Shown here: positions 1 to 7,705 of the stretch, piece after piece
Layout of the letters: every line of letters begins with the position of its first letter
Numbering within the stretch: position 1 is the first letter of the stretch
NCBI RefSeq assembly: GCF_019457905.1
Contig: NZ_JAHZSV010000017.1
Location: 1-64,000 of the forward strand
Length of the DNA stretch: 64,000 bases
From: Flagellimonas abyssi
GTDB lineage: Bacteria; Bacteroidota; Bacteroidia; Flavobacteriales; Flavobacteriaceae
Direction of reading: 5' to 3'
Position numbers and translations under genes: made by a program
The notes under the pieces: model-generated
Told to the model about the DNA's origin: nothing
Database searches by the model: none
The model's input: the letters and a program-made list of their open reading frames with translations, nothing else

Positions 1-411
1 CAACGGGGCCCTGTTCCCCAATGGGACCTTGTTCTCCAACCAGACCTTGCTCTCCCTGTATCCCTTGAGGACCTTGATTCCCTATCGGGCCTTGCTCACC
101 AACGGGGCCCTGTTCCCCAATGGGACCTAGTTCTCCAATGTGACCTTGTTCTCCTTGTATTCCTTGAGGACCTTGATTCCCTATCGGGCCTTGCTCACCA
201 ACGGGGCCCTGTTCCCCAATGGGACCTAGTTCTCCAATGTGACCTTGTTCTCCTTGTATTCCTTGAGGACCTTGATTCCCTATCGGGCCTTGCTCACCAA
301 CGGGGCCCTGTTCCCCAATGGGACCTAGTTCTCCAATGTGACCTTGTTCTCCTTGTATTCCTTGAGGACCTTGATTCCCTATCGGGCCTTGCTCACCAAC
401 GGGGCCCTGTG
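1..411 (-). repeat. 99-bp tandem repeat, collagen-like Gly-X-Y array
   Basis: The unit begins at 1, 100, 199, 298 and 397, an exact 99-bp period, equal to 33 residues or 11 Gly-X-Y triplets. The copies starting at 100, 199 and 298 are essentially identical in DNA. The copy at 1-99 differs at several bases in its middle, so the array is homogenised on the start-codon side and diverged outward. The array continues past the left edge and its copy number is unknown. Confidence 0.95.
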
Positions 412-763
412 GCCCCACAGCGCCTCCTGCTGCAATATCAGAAAGAGGAATTGAAACTATATTATTATCAGAATCAGTAAGCACTAAGTCTGTTCCCATG
501 ACCTCCATTTTTGAATTTACCGTATTGGTATCCAAAAAAGTCAATTCCCAAGAGTTCCCATCCCAAAAATAAATGGTACCGGTATTGGTGTTGACATAGA
601 TATCACCCAAATCAGCACCAGTTGGAGTTGTAGCTCCTGGACTGGATACATCGGTACCTCTAAGGACTTCGCAGTTGCATTGATCCTGAAGGGTAACGGT
701 AGTCTGTGAAAAGGCAATTCCTGTAAAAAGAAGGAACAATAGGGCTAGAATGCTCTTTTTCAT
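1..763 (-). CDS. Collagen-like secreted protein, 3' end beyond window
   Basis: The start codon is the ATG at 763-761 and the frame stays open to the left edge, so only the first 254 residues are seen. Residues 1-20 are a typical signal peptide (MKKSILALLFLLFTGIAFSQ). Residues 21-116 are a non-repetitive head with two close cysteines (CNC near 29-31) and a stretch resembling the 'GDIYVNTNTGTIYFWDGNSW' head seen in many flavobacterial repeat surface proteins. From residue 117 on, the protein is uninterrupted Gly-X-Y triplets, rich in GPx, GEQ and GNQ, encoded by 99-bp repeats. This is a bacterial collagen-like protein, probably exported and forming a triple helix at the surface. The C-terminus, including any T9SS sorting domain, is outside the window. 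The gene is separated from the T9SS module upstream by a terminator and about 340 bp, so it is probably its own transcript. Confidence 0.85.
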   Translation of the reverse strand, partial: MKKSILALLFLLFTGIAFSQTTVTLQDQCNCEVLRGTDVSSPGATTPTGADLGDIYVNTNTGTIYFWDGNSWELTFLDTNTVNSKMEVMGTDLVLTDSDNNIVSIPLSDIAAGGAVGPQGPVGEQGPIGNQGPQGIQGEQGHIGELGPIGEQGPVGEQGPIGNQGPQGIQGEQGHIGELGPIGEQGPVGEQGPIGNQGPQGIQGEQGHIGELGPIGEQGPVGEQGPIGNQGPQGIQGEQGLVGEQGPIGEQGPV

Positions 764-1106
764 GAGGTTACTATTATTGAAGATTGTAATACTGTAGTTT
801 GTTGATTTGCTTCTATTTGGATCAATCGGTTTTTATCATAATCCAACTCACCGAATTAAACCACGTACAAAATTACCCTCGCTTTTAGGGTTGAAAAATA
901 ATTGTTGTGAACCGATGAAATAGAACTGTCTAGTTCACAAATCTTGAGGTTACCCTAGTATGGTTTTTAGTTTTTATTAAGACAGCTTGTCGATGAAAGC
1001 CCAAAAAGACAGTTGTTTACGTAGGTTGAATCTTACGAAATCTTGGTGACAAATCTAATAAATGGGCATGGTGATGTTGCTAACCAGTTTCGTTCACAAC
1101 TAAAAA
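764..1106. other. Intergenic region upstream of the collagen-like gene
   Basis: No coding sequence is evident in this stretch of about 340 bp. A minus-strand -7 box TAATTTTG (868-875, CAAAATTA on the plus strand) lies about 100 nt before the collagen-like ATG and is the best promoter candidate; no convincing -33 box was found. An inverted repeat TTGTGAAC (905-912) / GTTCACAA (933-940) sits upstream of that box, and a third copy of GTTCACAA is at 1092-1099. The arms could be a regulator site, but this is inference. Confidence 0.4.
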
Positions 1107-1130
1107 AACGGCTCCATTTTTGGAGCCGTT
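1107..1130 (-). terminator. Rho-independent terminator of the T9SS module
   Basis: A perfect 10-bp stem (1107-1116 with 1121-1130) and a 4-nt loop. Read on the minus strand it is followed by a run of seven U, so it ends the transcript of the OmpA-family gene 32 bp downstream of its stop. Confidence 0.85.
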
Positions 1131-1161
1131 CATATATTTATCGCTATTGACTTGGAAGGGG

Positions 1162-3111
1162 TTATTCAAAAATAATAAACTCGGACCTTCTATTTAGTTG
1201 GTGTTGTTCTTCGGAACATTGTACTCCATTTGCACAATCGTTTACCAAACGGGTCTCTCCGTAACCTTCGCCTTGGAGTCTATTGGCGGAGATACCTTTC
1301 GAAATCATATAATCCACCGTTGCTTCTGCCCTTTTTTGCGATAACCAAAGGTTATAAGCATCAACTCCTCGACTATCGGTGTGTGAATTGACCTTAATCT
1401 TAAGGCTCGGATATTTTTCCATGGCAACGATAACCTTTTGAATTTCTATCTCGGCATCCGGCCTTATGTTATATTTATTTAAATCGAAGTATATGGTACT
1501 CAGCTGCAACAGTTTTGCCAGATCGTCCCCAAAGCCTCCTGTAACCAGGTCACGCTCTAGGTAAAAATCAACAATACGTGGTTTTCCATCGGAAATAGGT
1601 AGATATTCTTCCGAAGGAACGTAACCGTCCCTGGATGCTCTCACAAAATTTCCTTTGGAACAATCCAGCATGAGTATATAATTACCATCGGAATCTGTTA
1701 TGGTTGATGATACTTCGTTGTTTTCCTCATCTATAATCTTAACAGTAGCGCCCGCCAAGACCTCATTTGAAATACGATCTCTTACGGTTCCTGTGATTTC
1801 TTGGATACAATCCAAGACCAATGGTTCGTTTTCCACAAACTCATAGATGTCATCATCTCCCATGCCTCCATCCCTGTTGGATGCGAAATACCCTGTTTTG
1901 CTCTCTGAATCGAAAATGTATGAAAAATCATCCTTCGGTGTGTTGACCGGCTTACCAACGTTTACTACTGGTTGTGTATAATCGTTGTATGCTATTTTTG
2001 TCGCGAAAACATCCAATCCTCCCAATCCTTGATGGCCGTCGGAAGAAAAATAAAGTACACCATCCTTGTCAATAAAGGGAAAAGTTTCACGAGCTATAGT
2101 GTTGATGTTGCTTCCCAAGTTCTTGATGGGCCCATAGGTGCCATCACCTATAATCTCGGTCACAAAAATATCGGACTCGCCCAAACTTCCCGGCATATCG
2201 GAGACAAAGTATAATTTTTTACCATCGGGACTTAGCATGGGGTGGGCCACTGAATAGGAATCGCTATTAAACGGGAGTTCCGTTATATTGAGCCATTCAC
2301 CATCTATGTTTTCTGCGCTGTATATCTTCAATCGGATAATACCTTCCTCATCTTTCTTTTTTCTACCATCGAAAAAATTGTTCCGTGTAAAGTACATGGT
2401 ACTACCATCTTTGGTAACTACGGATGTGGACTCGTGCAATCGGGTATTGACGTCTCCTCCCAACTTTACCACATTATTATTGGAAACACTATCTGCGTTT
2501 ACTTTGTATAAATCCAAAAAGTCCCTCGCATTCCAAGTGTGCCGATATCTAGCAAAGTTTCCTGTGTCACGGTCAGAAGCAAAAATGAGGCCTTTTTCGT
2601 AGTAGGCGGGGGCAAAATCCGAGTATTTACTATTGTACGGGAATGTTTTAACAGTGTACCGACCTGAGTTTTTCTCAATTTTGGTCATGTAATCTTCATC
2701 AAAATCCGACATGGTAGAGGTCATTTCCCTAAACGATTCCATGAGTTGGCCAGCTTGATCATAATTCCCGATTGATTTCAAACTCTGTGCATATCGGAAA
2801 ACATCTTCAACGGACATTTCATCGGGATATGTAGTGTTGAGCTTTGCATAAGTATCCGCCGCTTCTTGGTACTTGGCGTTGAAATAGTAGGAATTTCCCA
2901 GTCTTTTCAACAAATCGGGCGAAGCGTATCCTTTATCCAACACTTTTTTATAAATATCAATTGCAGGGCTAAAGGAATATTGGTTGTACCGCTCATCGGC
3001 CCTTTCCATAACCCTTTTTATTTGCTTATCGGGAATACTATCCTGCTGGGCGGTTACTTTTGTCCAAAATCCGCAAACGATGATCAATAATATGAGTATT
3101 CTTTTCGGCAT
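1162..3111 (-). CDS. OmpA-family protein with TPR and PD40 repeats, T9SS/gliding module
   Basis: 649 residues. After a signal peptide (about 1-21) come TPR-like helices (about 30-130, including YYFNAKYQEAADTYAKL), a PD40/WD40-like beta-propeller (about 165-410, with repeated 'SPDGKKLYFVSD' and 'YFASNRDGGMGDDDIY' type blades), a carboxypeptidase-regulatory-like domain (about 435-515), and a C-terminal OmpA peptidoglycan-binding domain (about 535-649). The OmpA domain has the NSHTDSRG and NRRSEF motifs that hold the meso-diaminopimelate-binding Asp and Arg. This architecture is that of PorE-like proteins that usually accompany PorP/SprF genes in Bacteroidota. It is expected in the periplasm, anchored to peptidoglycan and linked to an outer-membrane partner. 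It is last in an operon after the SprF-like gene (11 bp gap to that gene's stop) and is followed by a strong terminator. The domain assignment is secure; the exact partner is inferred from position. Confidence 0.88.
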   Translation of the reverse strand: MPKRILILLIIVCGFWTKVTAQQDSIPDKQIKRVMERADERYNQYSFSPAIDIYKKVLDKGYASPDLLKRLGNSYYFNAKYQEAADTYAKLNTTYPDEMSVEDVFRYAQSLKSIGNYDQAGQLMESFREMTSTMSDFDEDYMTKIEKNSGRYTVKTFPYNSKYSDFAPAYYEKGLIFASDRDTGNFARYRHTWNARDFLDLYKVNADSVSNNNVVKLGGDVNTRLHESTSVVTKDGSTMYFTRNNFFDGRKKKDEEGIIRLKIYSAENIDGEWLNITELPFNSDSYSVAHPMLSPDGKKLYFVSDMPGSLGESDIFVTEIIGDGTYGPIKNLGSNINTIARETFPFIDKDGVLYFSSDGHQGLGGLDVFATKIAYNDYTQPVVNVGKPVNTPKDDFSYIFDSESKTGYFASNRDGGMGDDDIYEFVENEPLVLDCIQEITGTVRDRISNEVLAGATVKIIDEENNEVSSTITDSDGNYILMLDCSKGNFVRASRDGYVPSEEYLPISDGKPRIVDFYLERDLVTGGFGDDLAKLLQLSTIYFDLNKYNIRPDAEIEIQKVIVAMEKYPSLKIKVNSHTDSRGVDAYNLWLSQKRAEATVDYMISKGISANRLQGEGYGETRLVNDCANGVQCSEEQHQLNRRSEFIIFE

Positions 3112-3122
3112 TATAAACTATA

Positions 3123-4070
3123 TTAAAAGAATCTTGGTGATATGGTTCTCTGGAAGGATTTCAACAATTCCAGCCTCAGGAACACTTCAAAAGACCCATC
3201 GTTGAACTGTGTCCCGCCCAACTCGGTCACTTCGCGATCATAGGCCAATCCCAACATTATCTGGTCGGTTACTTGAAAACCAACCAAACCACTTACTGCG
3301 GCATCCCAACGATAAGCGGCTCCAAAACTGAACTTTTCCGCAAACAAGAAACTCGCGGATAGATCTACCTGTAATGGCGCCCCACTCACGGCTTTTGTAA
3401 GCAGAGCTGGTTTAAATTGCAAGTCTGGTCCAATATCAAAAACATATCCTGTTATAAGATAGATGTTCATACGTTCTGCGGACAAAAAGTTGACGCCCTC
3501 ACCAGAATTGTCGTTATCAAAATATTCCGATTCAAGCACGTTGGGCGCTGAAATCCCGGCATAAAATTTATCGGTGTGGTAATACACTCCCAAACCAAAA
3601 TTTGGGGTGAATTTGTTGTCGATGTTATTTTGATTGACAACCTCTTGGTCAAAATTCCTTAATCCATTAAAATCCAAATTCAACATGTTTCCTCCGGCTT
3701 TTAATCCGAACGATAATTTGGCGTCCATTGATACATCGATGGTATAGGATACCACGGCATCCAAATAAGTCTCTTGCACCACGCCGTCCCCAATATTATC
3801 GTTTACTATGGAAATACCATAGCCCAATCTACTGTTCCTTATGGGCGAATGAAGATTGAGCGTAAAGGTTTCCGGAGCTCCGTCCAAACCTACCCATTGA
3901 GAACGGTAGAGGCCTGCAAAACTAAGCTGTCCTCTAGATCCCGCGTAGGCTGGGTTTACACTCAAGGTATTGTACATGTATTGTGTGTACTGGGCATCTT
4001 GCTGAGCAAATAGACCCGTGGACAAAACTCCAATGAACAATAAGGTGGTTAAAAAATGTTTCTTTATCAT
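3123..4070 (-). CDS. PorP/SprF-family type IX secretion outer-membrane protein
   Basis: 315 residues from the ATG at 4070; the frame extends to a TTG at 4079, but the ATG directly precedes the signal peptide (MIKKHFLTTLLFIGVLSTGLFAQQ). The mature start 'QDAQYTQYMYNTLSVNPAYAGSRG' is the hallmark of the PorP/SprF family, an outer-membrane beta-barrel family tied to T9SS export of SprB-type adhesins. The remainder alternates short beta-strands and turns, as expected of a barrel, and ends in Phe. It lies between the type B cargo gene upstream (14 bp) and the OmpA-family gene downstream, the usual cargo-SprF-OmpA layout. Its probable role is to help secrete or anchor the adjacent 1073-residue cargo. 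Family assignment is firm; cargo specificity is inferred. Confidence 0.9.
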   Translation of the reverse strand: MIKKHFLTTLLFIGVLSTGLFAQQDAQYTQYMYNTLSVNPAYAGSRGQLSFAGLYRSQWVGLDGAPETFTLNLHSPIRNSRLGYGISIVNDNIGDGVVQETYLDAVVSYTIDVSMDAKLSFGLKAGGNMLNLDFNGLRNFDQEVVNQNNIDNKFTPNFGLGVYYHTDKFYAGISAPNVLESEYFDNDNSGEGVNFLSAERMNIYLITGYVFDIGPDLQFKPALLTKAVSGAPLQVDLSASFLFAEKFSFGAAYRWDAAVSGLVGFQVTDQIMLGLAYDREVTELGGTQFNDGSFEVFLRLELLKSFQRTISPRFF

Positions 4071-4084
4071 GCTATCCAATATTG

Positions 4085-7000
4085 TTATCTGCTCAAGTAA
4101 ATGTATTCTGAGTCCGTGAAACTTCCTTGTTCGGTCTCGTAATTAAATATGTAGAAATAAATTCCAGCTGGAAGATAATCGTTTACACTAAGTGCTGATT
4201 TACCGCGAACTCGTCCGTCAAACACATTGCTGACATTATCGTAGTTGTTGCCCACGAATACCTCAGTCCCCCAGCGATTGAAAATCTTTATTGTACTTGA
4301 TTTGATGTACTCGACCCCTCTGATGAATAAAAAGTCATTTTTTAAATCTCCATTCGGCGTCAACATTTGATTTACCTCTATGGCCTCCACTTCTACCGTG
4401 ACCGTTGCCGTATCACAATTATCTGGATTGCCTACTTCGCAGATGGTGTATTCAATGGTATAGGTACCTGGTTGGGTCCCTGTTGCCACCGTAACGGTAC
4501 CATTGTCATTGATCATAAGTTGGTTAGTTGGTGTAGAGGTCAATATTACATCGTTCAACGATACAAACTCGTCATTCAGGGTATCATTCAACAACACATC
4601 GCTACCTGTAATAACCCCTCCCGAGGCACCTGCATTATAATTGTCATCTACGGCATCGATTACATTATCTTCTCCCTGTATTACTTCTACAGTAACCGTT
4701 GCGGTATCACAATTATCTACATCCATGATATCACAAATGGTATAAGTTATGGTGTAGGTTCCTTCCTGTGTGCCCGAAAGTACGCTTACACTTCCATCAT
4801 CGTTCACCCTAAGTTCATCTGTTGGCGTGGAAGTCAGAAGTACATCGGCCAGGGTAACAGGCAAACCGTTCAAGGTATCATTTAAAAGCACATCGCTACC
4901 ATCTATATCCTCATCCCCTAAAGTTGCAGTATAGGTATCATCCACGGCATCTATTACGTTACCACCCATTCCTTCGGTCACGGTTATCGTTACGGTTGCG
5001 GTATCGCAATTATCCACATCCATTATATCACAAATCGTATAAGTTATGGTGTAGACCCCTTCTTGGGTACCGGGAAGTACACTTACGCTTCCATCGTCGT
5101 TGACCCTAAGTTCTTCTGTTGGCGTGGAAGTCAGAAGTACATCGGCAATTGTAATAGATGAACCGTTCAAGGTATCATTTAAAAGTACATCGCTACCGTC
5201 GATTACTTCATCTTCACCCAATGTAGTAGAATAGGTATCTTCGACCGCATCAATAGTGTTCGCCCCAACCTCTATATAAATGGTTGCTGATGCACAAACG
5301 CTAGGGTCCGGCAACACATTACAAACTTGATAAACTATCGTAACCGTTGAATTCGACTCAGACAGTGCTGGCGTATAGTTTACAAAGCCCGTATCGTTAT
5401 TGAAACTTATAGTTCCCTCGGCATCACCACCAATTTGCGATAGACTGGTCTCACCTACATTGTTAGCGGCGTTGTTTGGCAGGTAGTCATCATTTTCCAG
5501 AATATTAATTGCCACCTCTGTCAAGGCAGGGGTAGAACCATAATCATCATTGGCATTGGCCTTCAACGGGTCTGGGTCAGTTTCATTTGGGTTTCCATCA
5601 CCATCACAATCCAATGCATCCCAATCCGCTGTCTGCTGTAATGTCACGCTTTCAGGTCTGTAATCGCAAGGGTCCAATGGGTCGGTACCATCTTTCTTCT
5701 CATCTTCATTGGTAACGCCATCTCCATCGCAATCTGAACTGTTCCATGCGGAGTCAGGAGCTACTGTTTGACTTTCAATAAGAAAATCACACGCATCCAA
5801 TGGATCGGTACCATCCTCCTTTTCATCTTCGTTGGTAACCCCATCGCCATCACAGTCGGCTTCCAGATAATCGCCGGTTTGAGGTAAAGTAACACTCTCC
5901 GGGTTGTAATCACAAGGATCTAGAGGATCTGTACCATCTTTCTTTTCGTCTTCGTTGGTAACCCCATCTCCATCACAATCTGCTTTCTTCCATTCTTCGG
6001 ATGGCGAGCAATCCTGGTGTTCCAATATAAAGTCACAAGGATCCAATGGGTCCGTTCCATCCTCTTTTTCTTTTCCATTGCTTACACCATCGCCATCACA
6101 GTCGTCCTTTTTCCATGCATCGGAAATGGAACAATCCTGGTGTTCCAATATAAAGTCACAAGGATCCAAGGGGTCCGTACCGTCCTCTTTTTCTTTTCCA
6201 TTGCTTACACCATCGCCATCACAGTCGTCCTTTTTCCATGCATCGGAAATGGAACAATCCTGGTGTTCCAATATAAAGTCACAAGGATCCAAGGGGTCCG
6301 TACCGTCCTCTTTTTCTTTTCCATTGCTTACACCATCGCCATCACAGTCGTCCTTTTTCCATGCATCGGAAATGGAACAATCCTGGTGTTCCAATATAAA
6401 ATCACCAGGATCCAAGGGGTCCGTACCGTCTTCTATTACTTTTCCGTTGCTCACACCATCCCCGTCGCAGTCGTCCTTCTTCCAAGCATCGGTAATAGAG
6501 CAATTCTGCTGTTCCAATATAAAATCACCAGGATCCAAGGGGTCCGTACCGTCTTCTATTACTTTTCCGTTGCTCACACCATCCCCGTCGCAGTCGTCCT
6601 TCTTCCAAGCATCGGTAATAGAGCAATTCTGCTGTTCCAATATAAAATCACAAGGATCCAAGGGGTCCGTACCGTCTTCTTTTTCTTTTCCGTTGCTCAC
6701 ACCATCACCGTCGCAGTCGTCCTTCTTCCATGCATCGGTAATAGAGCAATTCTGATGTGCCAATATAAAATCACAAGGATCCAAGGGGTCCGTACCGTCT
6801 TCTTTTTCTTTTCCGTTGCTCACACCATCACCGTCGCAGTCGTCCTTCTTCCATGCATCGGTAATAGAGCAATTCTGATGTGCCAATATAAAATCACAAG
6901 GATCCAAGGGGTCCGTACCGTCTTCTTTTTCCTTTCCATTGGTCACACCATCACCGTCACAGTCGTCCTTTTTCCATGCTTCGGAAGGAGCACAGTCTTG

Positions 7001-7306
7001 GTGTTCCAAAATAAAATCGCAAGGGTCATTATAATCAGTACCATCTTTTTTCTCCTGTTCGCATGTAACACCATCGCCGTCACAATCCTGTGCCGACAAC
7101 GCATTCGCCAACGGATTCCATAAGTTGGAAATATCCGAAAAAGGAACATCGGAATATGATGTGGTCTTGGTTACCACATCCAAATTATGATTATGTAAAG
7201 GGGCAAAACCAAAAGATGAGGTAAATCCAAAAACTAAACACCACAAAGTAGTGGTGGATTTAAGGACTAAATGCTTCTTTAGTCTTACAAAAGTAAAGTT
7301 CTCCAT
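4085..7306 (-). CDS. T9SS type B surface protein with DxDxDG repeats and Ig-like domains
   Basis: 1073 residues. A long signal region (1-35, hydrophobic from about 20) is followed from residue 74 by twelve 41-residue repeats, each opening with DCDGDG, plus a thirteenth partial copy. The DxDxDG cores resemble thrombospondin type 3/EF-like calcium-binding loops. A linker domain (about 580-680) follows, then three similar Ig/cadherin-like domains of about 97-100 residues, each starting IDAV(E/D)D and ending with CDTATVT. The last ~85 residues (from NQMLTPNGDLKNDFLFI through FNRWGTEVF to the end) are the gliding-motility-associated C-terminal domain, the T9SS type B sorting signal. It is therefore an exported, SprB-like adhesin or filament component, first gene of the operon with SprF-like and OmpA-family genes. 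Repeats 5 and 6 differ from the others (see findings). Confidence 0.9.
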   Translation of the reverse strand: MENFTFVRLKKHLVLKSTTTLWCLVFGFTSSFGFAPLHNHNLDVVTKTTSYSDVPFSDISNLWNPLANALSAQDCDGDGVTCEQEKKDGTDYNDPCDFILEHQDCAPSEAWKKDDCDGDGVTNGKEKEDGTDPLDPCDFILAHQNCSITDAWKKDDCDGDGVSNGKEKEDGTDPLDPCDFILAHQNCSITDAWKKDDCDGDGVSNGKEKEDGTDPLDPCDFILEQQNCSITDAWKKDDCDGDGVSNGKVIEDGTDPLDPGDFILEQQNCSITDAWKKDDCDGDGVSNGKVIEDGTDPLDPGDFILEHQDCSISDAWKKDDCDGDGVSNGKEKEDGTDPLDPCDFILEHQDCSISDAWKKDDCDGDGVSNGKEKEDGTDPLDPCDFILEHQDCSISDAWKKDDCDGDGVSNGKEKEDGTDPLDPCDFILEHQDCSPSEEWKKADCDGDGVTNEDEKKDGTDPLDPCDYNPESVTLPQTGDYLEADCDGDGVTNEDEKEDGTDPLDACDFLIESQTVAPDSAWNSSDCDGDGVTNEDEKKDGTDPLDPCDYRPESVTLQQTADWDALDCDGDGNPNETDPDPLKANANDDYGSTPALTEVAINILENDDYLPNNAANNVGETSLSQIGGDAEGTISFNNDTGFVNYTPALSESNSTVTIVYQVCNVLPDPSVCASATIYIEVGANTIDAVEDTYSTTLGEDEVIDGSDVLLNDTLNGSSITIADVLLTSTPTEELRVNDDGSVSVLPGTQEGVYTITYTICDIMDVDNCDTATVTITVTEGMGGNVIDAVDDTYTATLGDEDIDGSDVLLNDTLNGLPVTLADVLLTSTPTDELRVNDDGSVSVLSGTQEGTYTITYTICDIMDVDNCDTATVTVEVIQGEDNVIDAVDDNYNAGASGGVITGSDVLLNDTLNDEFVSLNDVILTSTPTNQLMINDNGTVTVATGTQPGTYTIEYTICEVGNPDNCDTATVTVEVEAIEVNQMLTPNGDLKNDFLFIRGVEYIKSSTIKIFNRWGTEVFVGNNYDNVSNVFDGRVRGKSALSVNDYLPAGIYFYIFNYETEQGSFTDSEYIYLSR
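5612..7087 (-). repeat. Twelve 123-bp tandem repeats encoding DCDGDG calcium-loop units
   Basis: The period is exactly 123 bp (41 residues), for example the same start of unit at 6101 and 6224. Middle copies are nearly identical in DNA, while the first copy and the last three or four are diverged, a pattern of internal gene conversion or slippage. A thirteenth, shortened unit begins at 5611. Confidence 0.95.
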
Positions 7307-7682
7307 ACATGATAGTTTTGATCAACTAATCACCATGGCACTTGTAAGTATAATCCTATAATTGTAAGAAAATTGGGGTTTTCTTAGTTACTTCAATAAC
7401 TCTGTCCGTTCGACACATATTGATATAAACAGGTCACATAATTAGCCCATTTGTGTTTCACCTCCTATTTTAATCGATAAAAGGCAATTTCCTTATCATT
7501 AAGTTACCTTATCTGCACTCTAAGTAAACAGATAAGTGCTGAGTGAACCGGTCAGTGTTTCAAAAGCGGGCGAAAAATACTTTTCTTTTTGGATCTAGAA
7601 GCTTAAAATCTTTGATTTTTTTCCAATGATATCAACAATGCCTAATCATTCTAAAAATGAGTGGCAAAAGATTTAAATCCCG
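7307..7682. other. Divergent intergenic region between T9SS module and prfC
   Basis: No gene is evident. It must hold the promoters of both the T9SS operon (minus) and prfC (plus). A perfect 8-bp inverted repeat CTTATCTG (7508-7515) / CAGATAAG (7529-7536) with a 13-nt spacer is the only clear structured site; it has no U-run, so it is more like an operator than a terminator. No good minus-strand -7 box was found. Confidence 0.4.
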
Positions 7683-7690
7683 TATTTTTG
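7683..7690 (+). promoter_or_regulatory. -7 box of prfC promoter
   Basis: TATTTTTG matches the Bacteroidota TAnnTTTG box and would start transcription near 7695, between the upstream in-frame start (7661) and the ATG at 7706. This favours 7706 as the true start. No clear TTTG -33 box is present. Confidence 0.4.
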
Positions 7691-7705
7691 CCGAAATTTT
7701 TGTTG

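Noticed and set aside
1-411. CRISPR-like look of a regular short repeat array
   Set aside because: There are no unique spacers; the period is 99 bp throughout, identical across the unit, and it encodes Gly-X-Y triplets.
5955-7123. Long plus-strand reading frames (266 and 368 codons) over the 123-bp repeats
   Set aside because: They are antisense shadows of the repeat array: the 123-bp period is a multiple of three, so any frame without a stop in one unit stays open. The minus-strand protein has signal, domains and sorting signal.
7661-7705. Upstream start for prfC
   Set aside because: Family alignment from memory and the -7 box at 7683-7690 both favour the ATG at 7706.
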